Assembly (NCBI GenBank): GCA_002284615.2 | Contig: MU069967.1 | Span: 169,872 to 181,057, forward strand | Origin: Dunaliella salina | Taxonomy: Eukaryota > Chlorophyta > Chlorophyceae > Chlamydomonadales > Dunaliellaceae | Length of the DNA: 11,186 nucleotides | Reading direction: 5' to 3' | Shown: positions 1 to 6,314 of the stretch, piece by piece | Layout of the letters: each line of letters begins with the position of its first letter | Numbering within the stretch: position 1 is the stretch's first letter | Notes under the pieces: generated by a model | Databases searched by the model: none | Seen by the model: the letters and a program-made list of their open reading frames with translations, nothing else | Told to the model about the DNA's origin: nothing | Translations under genes and position numbers: made by a program

Positions 1-36
1 TGTGTGTGTGTGTGTGTGCGCGTGTGCGTGCGCGCA
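1..36. repeat. TG/CG microsatellite
   Basis: An uninterrupted run of TG dinucleotides passes into mixed TG/CG (purine-pyrimidine alternation). It starts at the window edge, so its full length is unknown. Alternating purine-pyrimidine DNA of this kind can adopt Z-form; nothing else in the sequence indicates a function. Confidence 0.95.
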
Positions 37-269
37 CCGGAGCTGTGACATGCATGGAGCTATGTTTCTGGAAGCCTCTTACATTTTAAGCCTATTTGTA
101 CATGCGCAAATGGTTGCTCATGCTCATTTCAGTGAGAGGAGGACAAATGCCTCCTCCTTTTCCTCCAGGGACGCAAACAGCAAGGATTTTGTGCAACTCC
201 CTCTAAGTTGCTGGGCATGAAGTTGCTGGGCCCTCGAATTGATTGACAGTGAGGGAATCTCCCATAACT
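37..269. other. Unassigned stretch with small direct and inverted repeats
   Basis: No gene is recognised here. A 7-bp perfect hairpin (GAGGAGG at 136-142, CCTCCTC at 150-156) lies inside it, and AAGTTGCTGGGC is repeated 15 bp apart near 202-230. An open stretch on each strand covers part of the region (plus 2-220; minus, ending near 133), but neither shows a recognisable motif and the plus one begins inside the microsatellite. Confidence 0.4.
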
Positions 270-391
270 TTTTCCTTGAACATCATCAAGTCAAGGCGAA
301 CATCATCACCAAGTCAAGGTGAACATCATCATCAAGTCAAGGTGAACATCAAGTAAGGTGCTTTTTCCTTGAACGTCATCAAGTCAAGGTG
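270..391. repeat. 20-25 bp degenerate tandem repeat
   Basis: Four to five copies of a unit close to GAACATCATCAAGTCAAGGT, differing by 3-bp gains and losses of ATC/CAT. The first and last copies are preceded by TTTTTCCTTGAAC. CCTTGA and TCAAGG bracket single units, so each can fold on itself. No coding role is seen. Confidence 0.8.
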
Positions 392-406
392 CACTCCATT
401 AGCCTT

Positions 407-427
407 CACCTGTTCACGCAACAGGTG
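407..427. repeat. 8-bp perfect hairpin
   Basis: CACCTGTT (407-414) and AACAGGTG (420-427) are exact reverse complements around a 5-base loop. It overlaps the stop codon of the coding-like stretch on the minus strand. Function unknown; a chance palindrome is possible. Confidence 0.5.
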
Positions 428-593
428 CTGGTGCAACAGCCAGGCATGTTAAGTCTGGGATGTTCAGATAAAATGGATCAATGTCAACATGAGGTGGCGG
501 CAGTTTTCCTGTGCCTTGACAGCACTCCCAAAACAAGGGCTGCCCAGGCTCGTGCAACATGAGCTTGGCACCTTTGGAGGCGTTTCGTCTTTT
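414..593 (-). CDS. Unrecognised coding-like stretch, possible exon
   Basis: Reading the minus strand, a frame is open from about 593 to a TGA at 414-416. An ATG at 558-560 would give 48 residues beginning MLHEPGQPLFWECC. Residues around 20-37 read KLPPPHVDIDPFYLNIP. The composition (P, D, W, Y, no runs) is unlike the low-complexity frames of the neighbouring repeats, which is why I list it. I do not recognise the family. A TGA lies just upstream of the open stretch, so it could be one exon of a broken gene; an AG at the junction with the adjacent minisatellite could serve as acceptor. The rest of the gene, if any, was not found. This may be chance. Confidence 0.3.
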   Translation of the reverse strand, partial: KRRNASKGAKLMLHEPGQPLFWECCQGTGKLPPPHVDIDPFYLNIPDLTCLAVAPAPVA

Positions 594-611
594 AAATCAT
601 CAAGTTAGAAT

Positions 612-1226
612 GACACCTACTGCCACGACACACCCCAACAAGCGTAGTGGATCTACATCTACTGCCATAACGTCTACTGCCATGACTCTTTACCCTACTC
701 TACTGCCATCTGAAATCTATGCCATGACATCTACTGCCATGACATCTACATCTACTGCCACGACATCTACTGCCATGACTCTTAACTCTACTCTACTGCC
801 ATCTGAAATCTATGCCATGACATCTACTGCCATGACATCTACATCTACTGCCACGACATCTACTGATGATTCTAAACTCTACTGCCATCTGGAATCTATG
901 CCATGACATCTGCTGACGTGACATCTACATCTACTGCCATGACATCTACTGCCATGATACACCCCAACAAGCGTAGTGGATCTACATCTACTGCCATGAC
1001 ATCTACTGACATGATTCTATACTCTACTGCCATCTGATACCTATGCCATGACATCTGCTGACATGACATCTACTGACGTCTTCATCTACTGCCATGACAT
1101 CTGCTGACATGACTCTACACTCTACTCTACTGCCATCCTAAAAATCCTATGCCATGACATCTACTGACATGAAATCTACATATACTGCCATGACATCTAC
1201 TGCCACGACACACTCCAACAAGCGTT
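612..1226. repeat. 15-bp minisatellite with 93-bp higher-order unit
   Basis: The basic unit is close to ACATCTACTGCCATG (15 bp), with variants carrying CCACGA, CTGACATGA and an extra ACATCT. Between 684 and about 870 it is organised into a 93-bp block repeated almost perfectly (GACTCTT at 684 and again at 777). Copies further right are more diverged. A CACCCCAACAAGCG segment recurs at 631, 960 and (as CACTCCAACAAGCG) 1211. Both 15 and 93 are multiples of three, so the plus frame at 559-906 reads MTSTA repeats with 31-residue blocks containing LLPSEIYAMTST. The open frame ends within the array and has no flanking domain, so I treat it as a minisatellite, not a gene. Confidence 0.9.
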
Positions 1227-1607
1227 GCAAATCTAGAGTGAGATGGAAATCAGGAAGAGGGGCAATGGCAGGGCAGCTGTCTGGACACTTGTCGCTTGCT
1301 GCACATGCTGCAAAAAAATGCATGCATGCAAACACCCACCCCTTACCGCATGCACATAAACACCCAAACCTCGCAGTGCAGTGCTTTACGGATTAGGGTT
1401 GTGCATTGCGATGTGCTTAATCCAGAATAGCCCTGATCCCAAATCTCCAATGCTTTCTATTGCATCCGAGAAAAGTATGTTTCAGGGCTCTGGAATGCAG
1501 TTGGTAGCATTCAGGAACGGACTGGTTGCGTTTCTAGAACCCTTTCCTTCACCTAGGTGCACAATTGCTAGATGGTGTGCATTGAAAAGATTAGCTGAAA
1601 TCCGCAC
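1227..1607. other. Unassigned, possible intron side of the HAD-like exon
   Basis: No gene is recognised. TGCATGC-type runs lie near 1318-1330. On the minus strand a T-run followed by TGCAG (ending at 1308) is a good splice acceptor, and the sequence after it stays open in the phase left by the exon at 1608-1717, but the resulting protein shows no recognisable HAD motif. The plus ORF at 1381-1764 overlaps that exon antisense and has no motif. Confidence 0.35.
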
Positions 1608-1717
1608 CTTTGCTGGTCGCAATGTAGTAAGGGTATGGGCAGCTGGCGAGAGCGTCTTTCACACCCGCGTAAGGCTGCTGCAGTGCTTGCCATTCCGGCT
1701 TCTTCATCTCCTCGTTC
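1608..1717 (-). CDS. Exon of a HAD-superfamily hydrolase-like protein (partial)
   Basis: On the minus strand a TTTGCAG acceptor (ending at 1718) is followed by 36 open codons and a GTGCGG donor starting at 1607. The exon is 110 bp and carries one base of a split codon at each end. It reads NEEMKKPEWQ, then PYAGVKDAL and PYYIATSK. A Y-x-GV-x-x-AL segment followed by a short hydrophobic strand ending in T-S-K is the arrangement around motif II of HAD-family phosphatases (cap exit, then the strand whose Thr/Ser contacts the phosphate); the last split codon beginning with G would allow the usual TSKA. The catalytic DxD motif I and the later acidic motif were not found within about 500 bp on either side, so this is an isolated or decayed exon. 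Family assignment rests on motif reading only. Confidence 0.5.
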
Positions 1718-2305
1718 CTGCAAACAATTCCCAACAAATCCAGTGTGAAACAGCCTGCCCCTAAGGAGCAGCAGCGAATGATCGTGTGGGAGCTCAGACG
1801 CTGCCCGGTGCAACTATTTCATATTGCTCTGGCACCCATTGTACAGCTTGTAACTAAGCTGCAGAGGAGCTTCTTTTTTCCTTTGCTCCAAAGCAAGAGC
1901 TTTAGAGATCTCGTGAACTCAAGCACTAGCTTTGACTGCTGATTGGACATTCGCAAGGACACTTGAACAATTGGTGAAGTTTCACATGGACAATCTCACA
2001 CTCCGGAATCTATCTATGTTTTCACCTTTTAATTGGACACACAATCATAGACTTGGCCATCCCTGTGCTGTGCATGTGCAAAAGCCAACACTCACCTCAA
2101 GCCTCCTTCATGTGATGTCACTTACACTAACTCTCATGCGTAACACTCATGCGTAGCGCTCACATGCGCTAAGCACTCACACTCTCACTGATGCGCAGGG
2201 TTGGCCATTTCTGAGAACGTGTGCCACTTACAACGACCTTTTGGCGGGGAAAACACGTTGTACCCGGCATATCATATTGGACTTGGCCAACCACATCCAT
2301 GCATC
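1718..2305. other. Unassigned stretch with a foldback near 2196-2292
   Basis: No gene is recognised. GGTTGGCCA (2199-2207) and TGGCCAACC (2284-2292) are exact reverse complements, and within them AACGTGT and ACACGTT also pair, so 2199-2292 can fold. A short run of CTCATGCGTAACA-like units lies at about 2133-2190. A minus-strand open segment around 1815-1915 has no identifiable motif. Confidence 0.35.
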
Positions 2306-2837
2306 GCTCATACGCAAATCATACGTCACTCATGCATCCCCTGAGGCATACGTCACTCACGCGCCCCTCAAGGCACTCACCGCAGGTTTTTGTACTGTGA
2401 TGTCAACTCCTCGGTGGGAGTGGGGGTGAATCACTCATGCACCTCTCAAGGTATATGTCACTCACGCGTCCCTCAAGGCACTCACCGCAGGTTTTTGTAC
2501 TGTGATGTTAACTTCTCGGTGGGTTTGGGGGTATGTCACCCATGCATCCCTCAAGGCATATGTCACTCACGCGTCCCTCAAGGCACTCACCGCAGGCTTT
2601 CGTACTGTGATGTCAACTCCTTGGTGGGAGTGGGGGTGAGTCACTCATGCATCCCCTGAGGCATATGTCACTCACGCGGCCCTCAAGGCACTCACCGCAG
2701 GTTTTCGTACTGTGATGTCAACTCCTCGGTAGGGGTGCGGGTATGTTACTCATGCATCCCTCAAGGCATATGCCACTCGCGCGTCCCTCAAGGCACTCAC
2801 CGCAGGTTTTCGTACTGTGATGTCAACTCCTCGGTGG
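2306..2837. repeat. 105-bp tandem array, left part
   Basis: GTACTGTGATGT recurs at 2392, 2497, 2602, 2707 and 2812, an exact 105-bp period. Each unit contains two related sub-blocks, TCACTCATGCATCCCTCAAGG and TCACTCACGCGTCCCTCAAGG, then a CACCGCAGGTTTTCGTACTG segment and a G-rich CGGTGGGAGTGGGGGTGAG tail. The period equals 35 codons, so one plus frame stays open across units (for example CHSRVPQGTHRRFSYCDVNS) until a CCCTGA variant. The array continues at 3249 after the inserted element. Confidence 0.95.
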
Positions 2838-2845
2838 GTTTTGAG
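2838..2845. repeat. Left 8-bp target site duplication
   Basis: GTTTTGAG immediately precedes the element's CAGAG terminus and matches GTTTTGGG (3249-3256) at 7 of 8 positions. It has T at position 2 and A at position 7, as in the nTnnnnAn preference known for hAT insertions. Confidence 0.8.
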
Positions 2846-3248
2846 CAGAGTTGCCTAGTTCGAGAATTTTGGTTTATTCGAAAACTCGAACTTTTTTTGA
2901 ACTGTTCGCGAACTTTAAATTGTCAGTTCGAAGAACTTTATGCCCTCCTGCCAAAAACGGACCCTTAACATCCCCTTAACACCCCCTCGATCGACACAGC
3001 TTGACACCCTCCTTACAGCCCGTACACCCCCCTTGACTGACAAAAATAAGTCCCTTGTCTTTCCCCATCATCATTTATGCAAAAGGGGCTGAGGGGGAGA
3101 GGGGGTATAGATGGTTGAGGTGCAGTTGCCACCCCTTCCATGCCTCCTGCCTGCAGGCAAACACTCGTTCAAACAATCCGTCAAATCACGAACGTTATCG
3201 AACTGTTCGCGAACCTAATTTGTCAAACCCCCGAGCTAGGCAACCCTG
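2846..3248. mobile_element. Non-autonomous hAT-type element (403 bp MITE)
   Basis: The ends are inverted repeats. The left begins CAGAGTTGCCTAGTTCGAG and the right, read on the other strand, begins CAGGGTTGCCTAGCTCGGG; 19 of the first 24 positions agree. An 8-bp duplication flanks it. CAGgGTTGCC-type termini and 8-bp duplications are hallmarks of the hAT superfamily. Subterminal GAAC/GTTC motifs are abundant, and GAACTGTTCGCGAAC occurs in both ends (2899-2913 and 3200-3214), each holding the palindrome GTTCGCGAAC; clustered subterminal motifs are where hAT transposases are known to bind. The interior has no transposase frame, so it would need transposase in trans. It sits inside the 105-bp array; removing it and one duplication copy restores a normal array unit. 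Confidence 0.88.
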
Positions 3249-3256
3249 GTTTTGGG
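3249..3256. repeat. Right 8-bp target site duplication
   Basis: GTTTTGGG directly follows the GGCAACCCTG terminus of the element. One A-to-G difference from the left copy suggests some age since insertion. Confidence 0.8.
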
Positions 3257-3477
3257 TTTATGTCACTCATGCATCCCTCAAGGCATACGTCACTCACGCG
3301 TCCCTCAAGGCACTCTCCGCAGGTTTTCATACTGTCAACTCCTTGGTGGGGGTGGGGGTGAGTCACTCATGCATCCCTCAAGGCATATGTCACTCATGCA
3401 TCCCTCAAGGCATATGTCACTCACGCGTCCCTCTAGACACTCACCGCAGGTTTTCGTACTGTGATGTCAACTCCTCA
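3257..3477. repeat. 105-bp tandem array, right part
   Basis: This continues the array left of the element. The first unit has lost a few bases in the GTACTGTGATGTCAACTCC segment (it reads ATACTGTCAACTCC near 3329). The next has an extra 27-bp CACTCATGCATCCCTCAAGG sub-block. The last recognisable match is CGTACTGTGATGTCAACTCC, ending near 3474. Confidence 0.92.
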
Positions 3478-3491
3478 GCTTTCTCATTCCA

Positions 3492-3560
3492 TTGCGCAAG
3501 ACGCTCTGCGCAAGCAATAGAGGTGACATAATTTCACAAATGAGCGATAGAAATTATGTC
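3492..3560. repeat. Two adjacent perfect hairpins
   Basis: TTGCGCA (3492-3498) pairs with TGCGCAA (3507-3513) across 8 bases. Next to it GACATAATTTC (3525-3535) pairs exactly with GAAATTATGTC (3550-3560) across 14 bases. The pair lies directly beyond the end of the 105-bp array. There is no T-run or gene end that would make a terminator; a remnant of a foldback element is possible. Confidence 0.6.
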
Positions 3561-3726
3561 CCAGGGCAATGGTGCCATAGATGCAAGAAAAACAATCACA
3601 TGGCTTGAACAAAAGATCCTCCTGCAGAAGGTGTGCCATTACAGAGAAGACAGCCTCTTGTCAGCCTCCTCAGTGAAAATCCTGCACGCACATCACAAGA
3701 ATAACATAATCAACATGGTGTTCTAG
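3556..3726 (+). CDS. Unrecognised small ORF, 56 residues
   Basis: ATG at 3556-3558, inside the right arm of the hairpin, to TAG at 3724-3726. It begins MSQGNGAIDARKTITWLEQ and continues through a K/L/H-rich middle with no low-complexity run. A TGA lies a few codons upstream in frame. I do not recognise it; an internal CTGCAG and AAGGTGTG could also be splice signals. It may be chance. Confidence 0.2.
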   Translation: MSQGNGAIDARKTITWLEQKILLQKVCHYREDSLLSASSVKILHAHHKNNIINMVF

Positions 3727-4179
3727 GTAAAGCATCATGTAACAAAGATGACAGATAGTAGTAATAGATAGCATGATAGTAATGATAAATATCATGAAAA
3801 GATACCATAGTAATAGATGGTAATAAAAGATATCATGGAACAATTTGGACTCCAAGGTAAAACATCAGAAAGACAGACCAGTTGTTCACGGGAGAATAGG
3901 CAGCCTCTCATTTTAAGTTTGCTGCCTCGCAAACCCAAGCGCAGCCACATGACTTATTGGCTCTCAGACCATATTCACCAAATGCTAGGTGCTTTTTTAA
4001 GGCAGGTAGCGTGTGCACACCACATGCCAGCACACAGTCCCATTTTTTCCAAGATGCTAGAATTTATAACTTCTTAGCGTACACTAATCAATAACAGAGG
4101 GAAGGAGCACAACTAAGCTGCTGCCCTACGATGCAGGACTGAAGCATCTACAGTCAGTGTAAGCGGCAATTGTGGAACC
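3727..4179. other. AT-rich ATCATG/GATAG repeats and unassigned DNA
   Basis: 3745-3845 is AT-rich and built from degenerate GATAGTAATAGATAGCATGATAGTAATGATAA-like units, several with ATCATG. The block is flanked by similar sequences (TAGGTAAAGCATCA near 3725, AAGGTAAAACATCA near 3855). An 86-codon plus ORF (3817-4077) starts inside it but shows no family motif, so I do not call it. Confidence 0.4.
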
Positions 4180-4265
4180 TCTGTGTGTCAACGTCTTGGG
4201 TCTATTTGGCCACAGGGGTATTCAAGCATGTCCCTGTGACCAAATAGGCCTTGACATTTCACAGA
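4180..4265. repeat. Long imperfect hairpin
   Basis: CTATTTGGCCACAGGG (4202-4217) and CCCTGTGACCAAATAG (4232-4247) are reverse complements except at one position, with a 14-base loop. The stem extends outward through a G-T wobble to GG/CC, then after a small bulge to GTCAA (4187-4191)/TTGAC (4251-4255) and TCTGTG (4180-4185)/CACAGA (4260-4265). The total of 86 nt and about 30 paired bases would suit a small-RNA precursor or a short foldback transposon; the sequence does not decide between them. Confidence 0.65.
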
Positions 4266-4495
4266 CATTGTTGCTTTTCTGCAACATAACTAGGCATGGG
4301 TAAATAGGGCGACCCGAAATCTCAAATAGGCTCAGCCTCCCTGGGTAGGGCCTCGTTGGGAGGTCATCGTTAGATAACTGCTTCTCACAGGAGACTCCAT
4401 TCGATCCGAGACCTTTTAGACAATTTTTAAAAACATTCTTTATGAATAAATTTACTGGAACGGCTGTTCAGCAGGCTGCAATAAGTTGCTTCAAT
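4266..4495. other. Unassigned; possible 3' flank of transposase relic
   Basis: This lies beyond the 3' end of the minus-strand hAT relic. 4350-4410 has a faint resemblance to a tRNA (see findings). 4425-4455 is AT-rich. No inverted terminus matching CAGGGTTGCC was found, so the end of the parent element is not visible here. Confidence 0.35.
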
Positions 4496-4965
4496 TTAGA
4501 CGTTGTCTCCCCTTTTTGTCACTGTAGTTCTTTCCATCACTTCTATTCGTTCCCAGCTTTGAGCAGCAGCTGCATGCTGGCCTTCAGGTGAATACTTACT
4601 GTTGCAGCGCACACAGATGAGCTTCCTCGTACACTCCAGAGGCAAGCGAGAGCGGTGTTGGTGTACAGCTGGCCCCAAGCTTACCAGTTGCGCTCACTGG
4701 CACATGCAGTGGAGCACATGCACAGCAGGCGCGCAGCTACTGCAGCAAGTTTGTACCACAGACATGCACTGCACCACCAAGCCTTCCCCTTCTCCTTCTG
4801 CTTCTTGGTTGCTTCAAATATAGCATCTGCTTGCATGTAGATTCCCTTGTACTGCTGCATACCCTGCCCCCACTCACCTGCCAGGGTCAGTACCATCCCA
4901 AAACACTCCCCCACACATTGCGACAATATCATCTGATTTTCTAGGATTTTTGCAGAATATCTGGG
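4496..4965 (-). pseudogene. hAT transposase C-terminal relic
   Basis: On the minus strand, 4932 to 4681 reads a protein with MQQYKGIYMQADAIF, then KGKAWW, then a hydrophobic helix and ACASERNW. After a TAA at 4681-4683 the sequence reads AWGQLYTN, and in a shifted frame RSRLPLECTRKLICVRCNSK. The order WW, about 20 residues, S/A-C-x-S-E-R-N-W, W-G-x-x-Y-T, R-x-R-L, K-L-I-x-V-R-x-N is that of the hAT family dimerisation domain at the C-terminus of the transposase, where a Ser normally follows NW. Here a stop stands at that place and a one-base frame change follows near 4658, so the copy is dead. The second frame then runs to a TAA at 4496-4498. The catalytic Asp-Asp-Glu region is not visible. 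Confidence 0.75.
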
Positions 4966-4990
4966 TGTTAATTAATTAAATTAATTAATC
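4964..4990. repeat. TTAATTAA-rich palindromic tract
   Basis: Overlapping TTAATTAA units form an AT palindrome. On the minus strand it lies between a GTGAGG donor (near 5015) and CAG acceptors (near 4962 or 4933), which fits intron sequence in the former transposase gene. Confidence 0.55.
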
Positions 4991-5015
4991 AACAAGCTGT
5001 GTCCCAAGTCCTCAC

Positions 5016-5088
5016 CAACTTGCAGTTGTGGCCAGTCAGCTAGGATGCTGTCCACAGCTTTAGGACCATCTTCTGCCAGAATGCGTGC
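5016..5088 (-). pseudogene. Possible upstream exon of the transposase relic
   Basis: On the minus strand ATGCAG (ending at 5089) is followed by an open stretch reading ARILAEDGPKAVDSILADWP and QLQ, then GTTGGTGAGG with two candidate donors. The reading frame reaches a stop inside the TTAATTAA tract, as intron sequence would. It is colinear with the hAT relic 60-80 bp downstream, but I do not recognise it as a hAT segment; it could be an unrelated exon. Confidence 0.3.
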
Positions 5089-5147
5089 CTGCATTCACAG
5101 GAGGGAATGTGGCATGAGTCGTTGCAGCCTGCATTTAAAAAATACAA

Positions 5148-5510
5148 ATTGGTGCGTGCCTAAATCAGAAAAAAAAAAAGTGGCGTGAATCAGCGCATGC
5201 CAGGATCAAAAGAAAGTGAAGCATTAGTTGAAGCCTTCCAGCATCAAAAGAAGAAGCAGTTCTTGTCGATACATCCATGCATCCAAAAAAGGTAAAATAA
5301 GGCGATGCATGCCTAAACAAAAAAGTGGCGTGAGTAAATGAGTTCCTGCAATGAAAAAAAATGGCAGCATGAATCCATGCACGCCTGCATCAAAAGGAAA
5401 TAGTAGCTTTAGTCGATACATGCCTGCATGAAAAGAAGCAGTATGCATGCAAGCATGTATCAAAGAAAAGTAGCAAGAGCCGGTACACGCTCGCTTGAAA
5501 AGACAGGTGG
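5148..5510. repeat. ~40-bp degenerate array, copy 1
   Basis: Units centre on TACACGCCTGCATCAAAAGAA followed by a variable AGTAGC/GCAGT segment. Two units carry AAAAAAGTGGCGTGA instead. Spacing is 38-44 bp and divergence is high. On the minus strand it translates to FDAGVHRL-like blocks in frames that stay open (5224-5622), an artefact of the repeat. The same family forms a second array at 6930-7115. Confidence 0.8.
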
Positions 5511-5635
5511 GGGAAGCGTCGCAAGCAACACTGAAAAATTGGCAAAGCCAGTTTCTCACTGATGACTTCAGCCACAAACCCCTGGAGTTGCAAGAGCCAC
5601 AAAGCCCATTGAAATACTTCACCAGCGTGCGTTGC
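5511..5635. other. Non-repetitive island, possible exon on minus strand
   Basis: Between two repeat blocks lies about 125 bp of non-repetitive DNA open in several frames. The most protein-like reading is on the minus strand (LLQLQGFVAEVISEKLALPI). No motif or clear splice site identifies it. Confidence 0.25.
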
Positions 5636-5822
5636 TGTGTGCACTACATCATGCATTGCTGCATGCATGGCTTTGCATTTTGTTTCATGCATTGCTGCAT
5701 GCATTCCCGCTTGCATGGCTGTGTACAATGCTGTGTGGATAACTGCATGCATTGCTGTGTGAAATTGTTGCTGCATACATTCTGCATCATGTTTGCTGCT
5801 TGCATTCAATTCTGCAAATGCT
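5636..5822. repeat. TGCATGCATTGC-rich degenerate array
   Basis: About ten copies of GCATGCATTGCTG(T/C)(A/G)TG-like units of roughly 12 and 27 bp with much variation. Frames on both strands translate to Cys/His/Met-rich strings (MHCCMH); these are products of the repeat and not zinc-binding proteins. Confidence 0.75.
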
Positions 5823-5944
5823 CAGGGTGAGCCATGCAAGCTGACCTGCCTTCCCCCAACCTCCTCCTGGACATGGGACAGAGGGAAACGAACCAGAGAC
5901 TTACTACTCCTCAACATAAATTCCAGCTGCATGCCTCGTCCATG

Positions 5945-6112
5945 CATGCATGCAACCTGAGTGTGCCATGCTTGCAACCTGAGTGTGCCATGCATGCAAC
6001 CTGAGTGTGCCATGCTTGCAACCTGAGTGTGCCATGCATGCTTGCAACCTGAGTGTGCCATGCATGCAATCTGAGTGTGCCATGCATGCAACTTGAGGAT
6101 GCCATGCTTGCA
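5945..6112. repeat. 22-bp tandem array
   Basis: TGCAACCTGAGTGTGCCATG plus CT or CA is repeated head to tail with starts at 5951, 5973, 5995, 6017, 6043, 6065, 6087 and a partial at 6109. Seven copies are almost identical, with CT and CA endings alternating at first. The copy at 6017 has four extra bases. Because 22 is not a multiple of three, all frames rotate through the array and the open minus frames there (HAWHTQVA strings) are not genes. Confidence 0.95.
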
Positions 6113-6314
6113 GCTCTTGCCGGCCTTTTTCTCACTTGCACCATGTACATACTCAACAGCAGGCTGTGCTCCAGGGGCCCTTTCGCCCACACAACAGTGC
6201 AGGTAAGAGGGCAGGGTTGCAGGTCCTGCTCCATGTCGCATGGGCGAATTTCTGCGCCAGCACCCTTCTTGTCGCGATGTACTTCAGTGGTCAATGAATG
6301 CTAGAAAGCCTGCA

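Noticed and set aside
2..220. 72-codon plus ORF at the left edge
   Set aside because: Its start lies in the TG microsatellite, and it shows no motif and no splice support.
2196..2292. A second hAT element starting CAGGGTTGGCCA at 2196
   Set aside because: The inverted partner TGGCCAACC at 2284-2292 is not followed by CTG, so the ends do not match, and no 8-bp duplication was found.
3817..4077. 86-codon plus ORF
   Set aside because: It begins in AT-rich repeat DNA and shows no recognisable domain; too weak to call.
4855..4895. A 23-base GTGAGT...GCAG micro-intron in the transposase relic
   Set aside because: The transposase frame reads through it unbroken, and removing it breaks the frame into QYKGIYM.
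5390..5830. Cys/His-rich protein suggested by MHCCMH strings
   Set aside because: The pattern is the translation of TGCATGCATTGC repeats and appears on both strands.
5945..6112. CRISPR array
   Set aside because: The 22-bp units are directly adjacent with no unique spacers, and the surroundings are eukaryotic.
6053..6304. 83-codon plus ORF with a hydrophobic segment
   Set aside because: Its start lies in the 22-bp array and the hydrophobic run has no supporting context; a CAGGTAAGAG at about 6200 could be a donor, but no partner exon was seen.
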